Assembly: GCF_025685605.1 (NCBI RefSeq)
Contig: NZ_JAGTUT010000001.1
Span: forward strand, 3,410,001 to 3,474,000
Direction of reading: 5' to 3'
From: Granulicella arctica
GTDB taxonomy: Bacteria; Acidobacteriota; Terriglobia; Terriglobales; Acidobacteriaceae
Length of the DNA stretch: 64,000 nt
Shown here: piece after piece, positions 17,810-26,691 of the stretch
How positions within the stretch are numbered: position 1 is the first letter of the stretch
Layout: each line of letters begins with the position of its first letter
Position numbers and translations under genes: made by a program
The notes under the pieces: generated by a model
The model's database searches: none
Told to the model about the DNA's origin: nothing
The model's input: the letters and a program-made list of their open reading frames with translations, nothing else

Positions 17810-18976
17810 ATGAAAATCCTCCTTGGCCTCCTGCTTGCGCTAGCTCCCGTGGTGTCTTCTGGCCAGACCGCCGAAAAGCTGACGCCAGTCCGCCATGACT
17901 TTGTGATCAAGAACTTTCGCACCGAAAGCGGCGTGACGCTGCCCGAGGTGCACGTGATCTATGGCACGTATGGACACCTGAACGCAGCCAAGGATAATGT
18001 CGTGTTGCTGCCATCGCACTACATGGCCAAGTTCAAGGGCTACGAATGGCTGATGGGACCGGGTAAGGCTCTCGATCCTGACAAGCTCTTTCTGGTGTGT
18101 ACAGAACTTTTTGCGAATGGCAGCTCTTCATCGCCAAGCAATACAGCGGAGCCATTTCATGGATCACATTTCCCGCTCATGACGATTCGCGACAACGTAA
18201 ACGCGGGCCATCAGTTGCTGATCGAAGAGCTAAAGGTCCAGCATTTGAAGGCCGTCATCGGCTTTTCAATGGGGGCGCAGCAGGCATTCCAATGGGCGGT
18301 GAGCTACCCGACCTTTATGGATCGCGCGGTGGCGACCTCGGGAACCTCGAAGACCTATCCGCATGGTATCGTGCGCCTCGAAGGACAGATCGCAGCGATT
18401 ACGACAGATCCGGTCTATAACAACGGGGACTACACGGCCGAGCCCTTGAAGGGAATTGAAGACTTTGGGACGATGTGGATGGGATGGCTTTATTCGCAGG
18501 AATGGTGGCACGAGGAGCTTTGGCGGGCTACGGCCAAGCCAGGAACGACCTTCGCTCAATACTTTGAGCAGCGCCGAACGCACTTCATCACAGGCGACGC
18601 GAACGACATTATTGCGCAGATGAGGACGTGGGAATCAAACGATGTCGGTGCCTCGCCGGGCTTCGGCAAGCTCGACTTTTCGAGCAAGTATGGTGGGAAC
18701 ATCGGTGAGGCCAGCACAAATCCTGCGACGGAGCGCGCCCTCGGTTCGATCAAGGTGCCATTTCTCTATATGCCGTCGGCTACGGACATGTACTTCCCAA
18801 TCACGGACGCGACGTACGAGGCAAAGTTCATTCCCGGCGTGACCTTCATGCCGATTCCGTCGCTCTGGGGTCATCCGGCTGGAGCAGCCGCCGATCCCGC
18901 AGACGCGAAGTTTCTGAACGAAAATATAGCCAGATTCCTTTCGGGTCAGCTTGCCCCTACCAGCCTCACCAAGTAA
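17810..18976 (+). CDS. Secreted alpha/beta hydrolase, MetX-like
   Basis: 388 residues from ATG 17810, which begins a signal peptide (MKILLGLLLALAPVVSSGQ) and has GGAGG just upstream. The catalytic nucleophile elbow is GFSMGAQQA, and the region FKGYEWLMGPGKALDPDKLF resembles homoserine O-acetyltransferase (MetX). The late histidine is in SLWGHPAG, and an Asp occurs in PSATDMYFP, giving a full Ser-Asp-His triad. Being exported, it is unlikely to serve methionine synthesis; an esterase or acyltransferase acting in the periplasm is the safer description. Confidence 0.85.
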   Translation: MKILLGLLLALAPVVSSGQTAEKLTPVRHDFVIKNFRTESGVTLPEVHVIYGTYGHLNAAKDNVVLLPSHYMAKFKGYEWLMGPGKALDPDKLFLVCTELFANGSSSSPSNTAEPFHGSHFPLMTIRDNVNAGHQLLIEELKVQHLKAVIGFSMGAQQAFQWAVSYPTFMDRAVATSGTSKTYPHGIVRLEGQIAAITTDPVYNNGDYTAEPLKGIEDFGTMWMGWLYSQEWWHEELWRATAKPGTTFAQYFEQRRTHFITGDANDIIAQMRTWESNDVGASPGFGKLDFSSKYGGNIGEASTNPATERALGSIKVPFLYMPSATDMYFPITDATYEAKFIPGVTFMPIPSLWGHPAGAAADPADAKFLNENIARFLSGQLAPTSLTK

Positions 18977-19033
18977 CGGGACGAGGTTTCGGGCATCGTA
19001 GTACAACGGTAGGTGATTTTCTGGAGGCAGTCG

Positions 19034-20332
19034 ATGCGTGTAGGTTTGATGACCCGCGAGTATCCGCCAAATGTGTATGGCGGGGCCGGTGTGCATGTCG
19101 AGTATCTGAGCCTGGAGTTAGCGAAGAAGATTGAGGTTGAAGTGCACTGTTGGGGGACCCAGCAGGAGGATCGCGGCGATCTGCAGGTACGCGGGTTGGA
19201 GCCGCCGCCAGAGGTTACAGGCGACACCAAGGCCAAGTTCAAGGCTGCTGTTGACGCTTTTGCGCTGAATCTTTCGCAGATGAAGCAGCTTGCCGAGATC
19301 GACATTGTCCACACCCATACGTGGTACGTCTCGATGGCTGGCTTCCTCGCGAAGAAGCTATACAACATCCCGTTCGTGTTGACGACCCATTCACTCGAGC
19401 CACTGCGTGCATGGAAGGCGGAGCAGTTGGGCTCCGGCTATGCCATGTCATCGTGGATGGAGCGCACAGCCATTCTCGATGCCGACGCCATCATCGCTGT
19501 ATCGAACGGCACGAAGGCGGATATTCTGCGGGCCTATCCCGAAGTGTCGCCTGACGTAATCCATGTGATCTACAACGGTATTGACCTGAACGAGTATCAG
19601 AAGACGGACGATACGTCGGCGCTGCTCAAATACGGGGTCGATCCAAGCAAGCCTTACGTGCTCTTCGTGGGGCGAATCACGCGCCAGAAGGGCGTCACGC
19701 ATCTGGTCGAGGCAATTCCGTACATGCCACCCGGAACCCAGGTAGTGCTATGCGCCGGTGCACCCGACACGCCCGAGATTGCTGCAGAGATGCGGGAGAA
19801 GATCGAAGCACTGCGCAAGCTGACGCCCGGCAGTCGACCAGCTGCGGTCGAGAACTTTACGGACGATGGCGGCCACTCCATCGCGACGGGCGACCCGACT
19901 GATACGGGTCACAACATCGTATGGATCGAGCAGATGGTCACGAAGCAGGAGGCTATTCAGCTTTATTCGCACTGTGCGGTCTTCTGCTGTCCTTCAGTAT
20001 ATGAGCCCTTCGGCATCATCAACCTGGAGGCAATGGCCTGCAAAGCTCCCGTTGTAGCCTCGGCGGTTGGTGGCATTCTTGAAGTCGTCGTAGAGGGTGA
20101 GACCGGACATCTGGTGCCGTTTGAGGCTGATCCGGTGACAACCTTTCCTCTGGACGCGGATCGGTTTGCCCGGGACCTCGCGGAAAAGGTAAATGCGTTG
20201 CTGGCCGACCCTGCGAAGGCAAAGGCGTTCGGTGAGGCAGGCCGCAGGAGGGTTGAGGAAAAGTTCGCATGGTCAGCCATAGCCGACCAGACCATTGAAC
20301 TCTATGCAAAGCTGATCGCCGCTCGAAAGTAA
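19034..20332 (+). CDS. glgA: Glycogen synthase (GT4-type GlgA)
   Basis: 432 residues from ATG 19034 with GGAGG at 19023-19027. This is the shorter, GT-B fold glycogen synthase found also in actinobacteria. The donor-binding start MRVGLMTREYPPNVYGGAGVH is diagnostic, and the C-terminal E-x7-E motif is YEPFGIINLEAM. It extends alpha-1,4-glucan or makes maltose-1-phosphate from ADP-glucose; the sequence does not tell which. An insertion around SRPAAVENFTDDGGHSIATG before the IVWIEQMV strand is not typical. A strong bidirectional terminator follows. Confidence 0.9.
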   Translation: MRVGLMTREYPPNVYGGAGVHVEYLSLELAKKIEVEVHCWGTQQEDRGDLQVRGLEPPPEVTGDTKAKFKAAVDAFALNLSQMKQLAEIDIVHTHTWYVSMAGFLAKKLYNIPFVLTTHSLEPLRAWKAEQLGSGYAMSSWMERTAILDADAIIAVSNGTKADILRAYPEVSPDVIHVIYNGIDLNEYQKTDDTSALLKYGVDPSKPYVLFVGRITRQKGVTHLVEAIPYMPPGTQVVLCAGAPDTPEIAAEMREKIEALRKLTPGSRPAAVENFTDDGGHSIATGDPTDTGHNIVWIEQMVTKQEAIQLYSHCAVFCCPSVYEPFGIINLEAMACKAPVVASAVGGILEVVVEGETGHLVPFEADPVTTFPLDADRFARDLAEKVNALLADPAKAKAFGEAGRRRVEEKFAWSAIADQTIELYAKLIAARK

Positions 20333-20343
20333 GTCGTGGGTCA

Positions 20344-20382
20344 AAGAAAAGCGGGCCTCCTGATCAGAGGCCCGCTTTTCTT
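20344..20382. terminator. Bidirectional terminator between glgA and efp
   Basis: AAGAAAAGCGGGCCTC (20344-20359) and GAGGCCCGCTTTTCTT (20367-20382) make a perfect 16-bp stem with a CTGATCA loop. Both arms carry A/T tracts, so the hairpin ends in T-rich sequence on either strand and serves the convergent genes glgA and efp. Confidence 0.88.
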
Positions 20383-20395
20383 CATTGAAATAGGT

Positions 20396-20953
20396 CTAAG
20401 CGCGGGACATGTAAGCGCCCTCGGTTGTGTCGACGCGGATCTTTTCGCCTTCATTGATGAATGGAGGGACCTGCACGACGAGGCCGGTCTCCGTCTTGGC
20501 TGGCTTGGTCACGGAGGATGCGGTTGCGGACTTGATGCCCGGCTCGGTCTCCATCACGGTCATCTCGACCACACCCGGAAGCTCGATACCAACCGCCTTG
20601 CCGTCGTGAAAGCTGACGCTGATGGAAAGATTGGGCGTGAGGTACTGCACCGCGTCGCCCAGCGTCTCGTACTTCAGCATGGTCTGCTCGTACTTCTCAT
20701 CCATGAAGTAGTAATCTTCGCCTTCGTTGTAGAGGAACTCCATCTTGATCTCGTCGACATAGACCCGTTCGACAGGGTCAGGAGAGCGGAAACGCTCAGT
20801 AAACATGGCACCTGTGCGGACGTTGCGGAGCTTCGCCTGGATAAACGCGCGCAGGTTGCCGGGGGTGCGGTGTTCGACCGAAAAGACAAGGTGAAGATCG
20901 TCTTTGTACTTGATGATCATGCCCGGGCGCATCTGCGTTGCTGGGATCGACAT
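20396..20953 (-). CDS. efp: Elongation factor P with atypical loop tip
   Basis: 185 residues, the full three-domain length of EF-P, which binds near the ribosomal P site to relieve stalling at polyproline. The start MSIPATQMRPGMIIKYKDDL and the domain III region are normal. The domain I loop reads RTPGNLRAF, so the residue that is Lys34 in E. coli (PGKGQAF) is Asn33 here. Neither beta-lysylation nor hypusination could occur at this position, nor is it the arginine used for rhamnosylation. The codon is AAC. It may work unmodified, as some other EF-P lineages do. It lies downstream of a FecR-like gene and trpG on the same strand. Confidence 0.96.
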   Translation of the reverse strand: MSIPATQMRPGMIIKYKDDLHLVFSVEHRTPGNLRAFIQAKLRNVRTGAMFTERFRSPDPVERVYVDEIKMEFLYNEGEDYYFMDEKYEQTMLKYETLGDAVQYLTPNLSISVSFHDGKAVGIELPGVVEMTVMETEPGIKSATASSVTKPAKTETGLVVQVPPFINEGEKIRVDTTEGAYMSRA

Positions 20954-21061
20954 AACAATTAACCTCTGATCTATGGTGCGTGTGATGGTGGAGGGCGGCT
21001 ATAGGCGCAGCGGTTCGCCAGGTCCTCAACCCATCAATTGTAGCGTGTATGGCGGCAGGAT

Positions 21062-21967
21062 TTAGTTGCCGCCGAAGAGGTGTTTGAAGAAGTGACCGAG
21101 GCGGTGACCGAAGCCTGAAGGTTGTGCCGATGGCTGGGTTGCTGCCACCGCAGGGGCTGTGGCCACGGCCGCCGGATTGCCGGAGATGGAGCCTGCCCCG
21201 TCGCCGGTGTAGCCAAGGGTCGTGACCACCTGGGCGTGTGCGACCCCGGGTGCGGCCTGGGGAACAGGTGCAGGCGGAGCCAGCCCCTCACTGATGGCAG
21301 AAGGAAAGGGGTGCTGCGCCGCCGCCTCATCGCTGGGAGTGGACGTATGAGTGGGAGCTGCGAGTAGGGCATCGGCGATTGACATCCCCGGCGCCGCGGT
21401 CGGACAGCCGCACGGAGAGGTCTCATTATCGACCACCTCCTTCAGACTGCCGTGTTCGAAGAGGACGTGCTGGTTGGGGCGTAGCTCGTAGGACGCCTCG
21501 CCAAACTGATCGGTGATCCCGAGCGTGGGAGCCGTCGCCCCATGGTTCTCAACGCAGGTATCGCCATTCTTCGTCACGCGAAGGCGAAGATCAAGAGGGC
21601 CAGCGGAGCGGAGGGCAAAGCGCAGATCGGGCGTCATCACGATGTCCGTAGCAAGGGCAGCCGTCTGGAGTTCAATGGCGCCGCGGTCAAGCGCGAGCAT
21701 CAGCGGTTGCGGCCCTGCACTCTGCGACTGCGTAAGGTGGAGGCCGCTGGTCGCGCAGACCCGGACGGTGCCCCCACGGTTTAGCGCGATCTCGGCAGTG
21801 TGGTCTTTCGCGATGACAGTACTGCTGCCGATCAGGATGGCCCGGCCGTTGGTGATCGAGAGATCGCCAGACACGGTCGCATCCTGCACACCTACCGTGC
21901 CGATCGATTGCTGGGCATGAAGGGACGACGCGATGGCGAGTATCGGGATCAGCCGGAGAGCTCTCAT
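21062..21967 (-). CDS. Secreted protein with FecR-like core
   Basis: 301 residues. Signal peptide MRALRLIPILAIASSLHAQ. The middle part (TVSGDLSITNGRAILIGSSTV, then ALNRGGTVRVCATSG) has the beta-rich character of FecR-type domains. A tight Cys pair SPCGCPTAAPG follows, then an Ala/Pro-rich stretch and a C-terminal basic amphipathic helix (FGHRLGHFFKHLFGGN). The function is unknown. The start lies 9 bases after the trpG stop on the same strand, so cotranscription with trpG is likely though probably not a shared function. Confidence 0.75.
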   Translation of the reverse strand: MRALRLIPILAIASSLHAQQSIGTVGVQDATVSGDLSITNGRAILIGSSTVIAKDHTAEIALNRGGTVRVCATSGLHLTQSQSAGPQPLMLALDRGAIELQTAALATDIVMTPDLRFALRSAGPLDLRLRVTKNGDTCVENHGATAPTLGITDQFGEASYELRPNQHVLFEHGSLKEVVDNETSPCGCPTAAPGMSIADALLAAPTHTSTPSDEAAAQHPFPSAISEGLAPPAPVPQAAPGVAHAQVVTTLGYTGDGAGSISGNPAAVATAPAVAATQPSAQPSGFGHRLGHFFKHLFGGN

Positions 21968-21976
21968 GCGTCCAGC

Positions 21977-22570
21977 CTAACTCTTAAGGTTCATGAAGTT
22001 CTGGATGATCTGCTTGCCGTGCGTCGTCAGCACGCTTTCAGGGTGAAACTGGACGCCTTCAATCGGAAGCTCACGGTGGCGGAGAGCCATGATGGTCTCG
22101 CCATCGGACGTGCGTGCGGACACCTCAAGCTCGTCCGGAAAATCCTGATCCTCGACGATAAGCGAATGGTAGCGGGTGCAGGTCATTGTCAGCGGAATGC
22201 CATCGAAGATGGTTTTGCCGTCGTGGTCGACCTCGCTTGTCTTGCCATGCATCAGCTTGGGAGCACGAACGACGTTGCCACCGAAAGCCGCGCCAATCGA
22301 TTGGTGACCGAGGCAGACGCCGAGGATAGGGACCTTGGTGCCACCACTCGAACCAAGCGCTGCGAAGTGCTTGATGAGGTCGATACTGATGCCGGCGTCC
22401 TGTGGAGTGCATGGACCGGGCGAGATCAGGATGCGTTCAGGGCGGAGCGCCTCGACCTCAGCGGGAGTGAGTTCGTCGTTGCGGCGAATGACCATCTCGG
22501 CACCCAGTTCGCCCATGTACTGGACAAGGTTATAGGTGAAAGAGTCGTAATTATCGAGAACGAAGATCAT
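21977..22570 (-). CDS. trpG: Anthranilate/aminodeoxychorismate synthase component II (glutamine amidotransferase)
   Basis: 197 residues from ATG 22570, the usual [18 protein letters not shown] start. Class I amidotransferase triad: nucleophile Cys in [10 protein letters not shown], His and Glu in VQFHPES. It supplies ammonia to TrpE (tryptophan) and possibly to PabB (folate); sequence alone does not separate TrpG from PabA. trpE lies on the same strand about 1 kb upstream, separated by two + strand genes. Confidence 0.93.
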   Translation of the reverse strand: MIFVLDNYDSFTYNLVQYMGELGAEMVIRRNDELTPAEVEALRPERILISPGPCTPQDAGISIDLIKHFAALGSSGGTKVPILGVCLGHQSIGAAFGGNVVRAPKLMHGKTSEVDHDGKTIFDGIPLTMTCTRYHSLIVEDQDFPDELEVSARTSDGETIMALRHRELPIEGVQFHPESVLTTHGKQIIQNFMNLKS

Positions 22571-22666
22571 ACTCAACCAGTTTACGCCCGCGCTCACCGG
22601 TTGATCGTGCGGCGAATACAACGGCAAGCGGGATGGCGGCGCTCTAAGGTACAAGGTGACGCGACG

Positions 22667-22903
22667 ATGTTCTTAACACAGAAGCGCTGGAAGCATTTTG
22701 CAGCCATGGCCTTGATCGGTGATGGCGTGATGGCTGTTGTTCGCCCCGAGCACGACGCGATGGCCTGGAAGCAAGGACCCGCCCCATGGAAGAAGCTGAT
22801 GCACGAACTTCATGACCGCCCTGCCCTCACGCGGCTGATTGGGATTACCCAGATCGTCGGCGGAATCTGGTGGGCGCTCCAGCAGGAAAAGGTCGACGAC
22901 TAA
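22667..22903 (+). CDS. Small conserved-looking protein of unknown function
   Basis: 78 residues from ATG 22667, with AAGGTGAC a few bases upstream. The sequence has two hydrophobic segments, [16 protein letters not shown] and [15 protein letters not shown], separated by a charged loop with [13 protein letters not shown], so it could be a small inner-membrane protein. No family is recognised. It is the first of two + strand genes that split trpE from trpG and ends 71 bases before msrB. Confidence 0.6.
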   Translation: MFLTQKRWKHFAAMALIGDGVMAVVRPEHDAMAWKQGPAPWKKLMHELHDRPALTRLIGITQIVGGIWWALQQEKVDD

Positions 22904-22974
22904 TCCGCACGCTCTGCGTAACCTTTCTGGCAGATCTACGTCGGACAAGAAGCAAATTACGCGAGGTATTGGCA

Positions 22975-23574
22975 ATGTTTGAGTCCGAGGTGAGTCAAGA
23001 TGTGCAGTCGAAGAAGATGACGCGCCGAATGTTCGTTTTGGGTGGAACTGCGGCTGCAGCAGCGACCGCCGTGCTTGGGTTGCGTCGCTCCTCCATCGTC
23101 GAGGCAGCAGTACACGGTACGCCGGGTGAGGTTACCATCGTCAACTTCTCTAATGATGGAAAGAATCTTGGCAAAGAAACTGTCGCAAAAGTGGTGAAGA
23201 CAGACGGTGAGTGGCGGCAGCAGCTAGGAGCGAACTCATTCGGCATTGCACGGCAGGCGGACACCGAGATGCCCTACTCCGGCGTCAGTTGGAAGGAGCA
23301 TGGCAAGGGAATCTTCCGCTGCATCTGCTGCGACACGGCGCTTTTCAGTTCGCAGACAAAGTTTGAGTCAGGAACAGGATGGCCGAGCTTTTGGGCTCCT
23401 CTGTCCAAAGAAAACATAGTTGAGAAGACGGACCGCTCGATGGGTATGGCGCGAACCGAAGTCTCTTGCGTCCGGTGCGAAGGGCATCTGGGACACGTCT
23501 TCGACGACGGCCCCGAGCCGACGGGGATGCGGTATTGCATGAACTCGGCTTCGATGCGCTTTGTGAAAACTTAG
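22975..23574 (+). CDS. msrB: Tat-exported peptide-methionine (R)-S-oxide reductase MsrB
   Basis: 199 residues from ATG 22975. The N-terminus MTRRMFVLGGTAAAAATAVL is a twin-arginine signal (RR at residues 17-18). The MsrB domain starts about residue 77 and holds the zinc cysteines 116/119 and 165/168, the GTGWPSF substrate loop, GHVFDDGP, and catalytic Cys188 in RYCMNSASM. It repairs methionine-R-sulfoxide in exported proteins; a folded, zinc-loaded enzyme fits Tat export. An electron donor partner (thioredoxin-like or MsrP-type) is not nearby. Convergent with trpE, with a 4-base gap. Confidence 0.94.
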   Translation: MFESEVSQDVQSKKMTRRMFVLGGTAAAAATAVLGLRRSSIVEAAVHGTPGEVTIVNFSNDGKNLGKETVAKVVKTDGEWRQQLGANSFGIARQADTEMPYSGVSWKEHGKGIFRCICCDTALFSSQTKFESGTGWPSFWAPLSKENIVEKTDRSMGMARTEVSCVRCEGHLGHVFDDGPEPTGMRYCMNSASMRFVKT

Positions 23575-23578
23575 GCTC

Positions 23579-25084
23579 TCACTGCTGACGTGCACGTTCG
23601 ATCGCCCGAACCACGGCACGGGCCTTGTTGCCGCACTCTTCGAACTCTTTCTCTGGCACCGAATCCGCCACGATTCCTGCACCCGCCTGAATGTGTCCCT
23701 GATCGCCGTTCATAAAGAGGGTGCGGATGGCAATGCAGGAGTCCAGGTTACCCGAGAAGTCAGCGTACAAAATGCTGCCTCCGTAAACGCCCCGGCGGGC
23801 AGGTTCCATCTCTTCAATAATCTCCATGGCGCGAATCTTCGGAGCGCCTGAGAGCGTTCCTGCAGGGAAGCATGCTTTGAAGGCGTCGATCGCCGAAAGC
23901 TCCGGCTTGAGCTTTCCAGTGAGCGCACTGACAAGGTGCATAACGTGGCTGTAGCGCTCTACGAACATCAGGTCCTTCACCTTCACCGACCCAAACTCAC
24001 TCACGCGACCTACATCGTTGCGGCCCAGATCGACGAGCATGATGTGCTCAGCCACTTCTTTTTCATCAGCGCGGAGGTCGGCTTCCATGGCGCGATCCGT
24101 GATCTCGTCAGCGCCGCGCGGGCGCGTTCCGGCGATAGGCCGATACTCGACGGCGCGGCCATGCACGCGGACCAGCAGTTCAGGTGAGGAGCCGACGATG
24201 TGAGCCGGGGTGAGGGCCCTGCCGTTCTCGATACCAAAGCGCAAAAAGTACATATACGGTGACGGGTTGACGATGCGCAGCGCACGATAGATATCGAACG
24301 CAGGCACACCAGGGGTACAGTCGAAGCGCTGCGAGAGAACACATTGGAAGACGTCCCCTGAGCCAATGTAGTCCTTGGTACGATGGACGGCTTTGAGGAA
24401 GGCTGCCTTCGACGTGCGGGCGGTGAGTTTGAGCTTGCCTGCGATAGAGCGGTGCTTCTGCTTTGGAAGAGCCTGCGCAAGGCGGCGTTCCAGCTTGTTA
24501 AGGCGACGAACGCTGCGGGCATAAGCCGTGCCGCGGGCCTCGCGGGTTAGATCCGCCGTGACGATGAGATGGATCTCCTTCTTGACGTGGTCGAACGCAA
24601 GCACCTGGTCGAAGAACATAAGGCACGCATCCGGAACGCCAAGCTCGTCCTTCGCGGTCGCCGGCAGCCGTTCGATCTGCCGAACAACATCGTAGGAGAA
24701 GAAGCCCACGGCTCCTGCGGTAAAGGGTGGCAGACCTTCGAGGCGTGCGGGTGTGTGGCCGCTGAGGGCTGATTTCAACTCCTCGAAAACATCGCCTTCA
24801 AACGTGCGGCGCTTCCTGCCCTCGTCGATGACAATGTGTCGGCCACGAGAGACGATCTTCTTGTATGGCTGAATGCCGATAAACGTATAACGGCCGACAT
24901 GCTCGCCACCCTCGACAGACTCGAGCAGGAACGCTTCCGGTTCTTCGCTGGCGATGCGAAGAAAGGCCGAGACAGGCGTTTCGAGATCTGCGGTAACGGT
25001 GCGGTAGACCGGGACGAGGGTGTGGTGCTTCGCCAGTTTGTCGAAGTCGCGGGGTGTTGGGGTATTGACTGCTTTCGTTGGCAC
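23579..25084 (-). CDS. trpE: Anthranilate synthase component I
   Basis: 501 residues from GTG 25084, with GGAG five bases upstream. Converts chorismate and ammonia to anthranilate, the first tryptophan-specific step. The N-terminal tryptophan-sensing motif LLESVEGGEHVGRYTF is present, indicating feedback inhibition. The chorismate-binding domain has FQCVLSQRF, GSSPELLVRV, RPIAGTRPRG, DLGRNDVGRV and FPAGTLSGAPKIRAMEII. No leader peptide with tandem Trp codons was seen directly upstream. Confidence 0.96.
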   Translation of the reverse strand: MPTKAVNTPTPRDFDKLAKHHTLVPVYRTVTADLETPVSAFLRIASEEPEAFLLESVEGGEHVGRYTFIGIQPYKKIVSRGRHIVIDEGRKRRTFEGDVFEELKSALSGHTPARLEGLPPFTAGAVGFFSYDVVRQIERLPATAKDELGVPDACLMFFDQVLAFDHVKKEIHLIVTADLTREARGTAYARSVRRLNKLERRLAQALPKQKHRSIAGKLKLTARTSKAAFLKAVHRTKDYIGSGDVFQCVLSQRFDCTPGVPAFDIYRALRIVNPSPYMYFLRFGIENGRALTPAHIVGSSPELLVRVHGRAVEYRPIAGTRPRGADEITDRAMEADLRADEKEVAEHIMLVDLGRNDVGRVSEFGSVKVKDLMFVERYSHVMHLVSALTGKLKPELSAIDAFKACFPAGTLSGAPKIRAMEIIEEMEPARRGVYGGSILYADFSGNLDSCIAIRTLFMNGDQGHIQAGAGIVADSVPEKEFEECGNKARAVVRAIERARQQ

Positions 25085-25219
25085 AGGAGCTCCGTTGCCA
25101 TGGTAAATGCAAGGCGACTATCAGACGGCGCAGGCAGCGAAGAACCAGAAAGAACCGTGTTCATGGAGAATTGACGGCACCTTTCCGGGTTGCGGGTCAT
25201 CCTTAGTAGAGTGGCTTGT

Positions 25220-25249
25220 TTGCAGGTCGTCTTCTGAGCGGCCTATACT
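25220..25249 (+). promoter_or_regulatory. Promoter candidate upstream of glutamate dehydrogenase
   Basis: TTGCAG (25220-25225) and TATACT (25244-25249) with an 18-base spacer, about 125 bases before the start codon. The -10 matches the sigma-70 consensus at five of six positions, the -35 at four. Confidence 0.4.
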
Positions 25250-25373
25250 CCCCAGTTTGGGCGTATACCGGTGTTCCCAAGCTGTATGCTCGTCGCAAGC
25301 TGTAGGCGCGAGGGCATCCACGATGGCCGGAGAATCGTTAATACCAGCAGGACTTGAAAAGGATTGTAAAACC

Positions 25374-26663
25374 ATGGCAACACTCGCTCCTCCCCTCCCC
25401 CCACAACTTTCCTTTGAACAGGAGACCAACCCCTGGGAAGCCCAGGCGGCCCGCTTCGACTTTGCAGCCAGGAAACTCAACCTCGATCCGGGCATCTGGA
25501 AGGTGCTTCGCTACCCGGCCCGCGAGCTGATCGTGCACATTCCGGTCGGCATGGATGACGGAACGATCGAGGTATTTACCGGCTATCGGGTGCAGCACTC
25601 GGTTGCGCGTGGACCGGCTAAAGGCGGCATCCGCTATTCGCCGGATGTGTCGCTCGACGAGGTTCGCGCGCTCGCAAGCTGGATGACGTGGAAGTGCGCG
25701 GTCGTCAACATCCCGTTCGGCGGCGCAAAGGGCGGCGTAATCTGCGATCCGAAGAAGATGTCGCAGGGTGAGTTGGAACGCATGACACGGCGGTATACGG
25801 CCGAGTTGATCGAGTTCATCGGACCTGAGAAGGACGTTCCCGCTCCCGATATGGGAACCGACGAGCAGACCATGGCGTGGATCATGGACACCTATTCCAT
25901 GCACATGCGGCAGACGGTGACGGCAGTTGTGACGGGCAAGCCGGTCAACATCGGCGGCTCGCGGGGCCGTCGCGAGGCGACAGGACGCGGAATCTCCGTC
26001 GTCTGCGATCAGGCTTTGCGCTATCTCGGCATGCCGGTTGAAGGCTGCCGGGTTATTGTTCAGGGATTCGGCAATGTCGGCTCAAATGCCGCCAAGCTTC
26101 TCAGCGAGAAGGGTTACACGATCATCGGCATCGCCGAGTACGACGGCGGAATCTATAACGCGTCGGGCATCGACATCGCGGCGCTCACCGAGCATCGGCG
26201 TGTTGCGGGGACCATCGTCGGCTTCAAGGGTGCCGAGGTGGCTGACAAACATGAGTTGCTCACGCGCTCGTGCGAGATCCTGATTCCGGCGGCCACCGAG
26301 AATGTGATTACTAGCTTGAATGCGGCGGATCTAAACTGCCGGATTCTTTGCGAGGGCGCAAATGGGCCGACGACGATTGTTGCGGATGACATCCTTGCAG
26401 AGAAGGGCATCTTCGTCATTCCAGACATTCTTGCAAATGCGGGCGGTGTGACAACGAGCTACTTCGAATGGGTGCAGGATCGCATGGGCTATTTCTGGAC
26501 CGAGGCCGAGGTGAATCAGCGGTTGGACAGCATCATGATTCAGAGCTTCGTCGATGTGATTCGCTATGCTGAGTCGCACGCGGTAAATAATCGAATCGCC
26601 GCTTATATGCTGGCGATCGATCGCGTGGCGTATACGACGAAGCAGCGCGGCTTCTACGCTTGA
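25374..26663 (+). CDS. gdhA: Glutamate dehydrogenase (Glu/Leu/Phe/Val family)
   Basis: 429 residues from ATG 25374; the longer frame upstream is not coding-like. The dimerisation/substrate domain has [11 protein letters not shown] and the catalytic lysine region [13 protein letters not shown], then [20 protein letters not shown]. The Rossmann domain has [13 protein letters not shown], followed by IAEYDGG, where the aspartate after the second strand suggests NAD rather than NADP. It interconverts glutamate and 2-oxoglutarate plus ammonia. Hexameric and cytoplasmic in this family. Confidence 0.93.
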   Translation: MATLAPPLPPQLSFEQETNPWEAQAARFDFAARKLNLDPGIWKVLRYPARELIVHIPVGMDDGTIEVFTGYRVQHSVARGPAKGGIRYSPDVSLDEVRALASWMTWKCAVVNIPFGGAKGGVICDPKKMSQGELERMTRRYTAELIEFIGPEKDVPAPDMGTDEQTMAWIMDTYSMHMRQTVTAVVTGKPVNIGGSRGRREATGRGISVVCDQALRYLGMPVEGCRVIVQGFGNVGSNAAKLLSEKGYTIIGIAEYDGGIYNASGIDIAALTEHRRVAGTIVGFKGAEVADKHELLTRSCEILIPAATENVITSLNAADLNCRILCEGANGPTTIVADDILAEKGIFVIPDILANAGGVTTSYFEWVQDRMGYFWTEAEVNQRLDSIMIQSFVDVIRYAESHAVNNRIAAYMLAIDRVAYTTKQRGFYA

Positions 26664-26691
26664 CGGGCTGCCCCGTTTCTCTGAAACGTAC

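Noticed and set aside
26663..26681. Terminator hairpin after gdhA (ACGGG/CCCGT)
   Set aside because: Only five base pairs with a weak TTTCT tail; it may act but the support is too thin to list.
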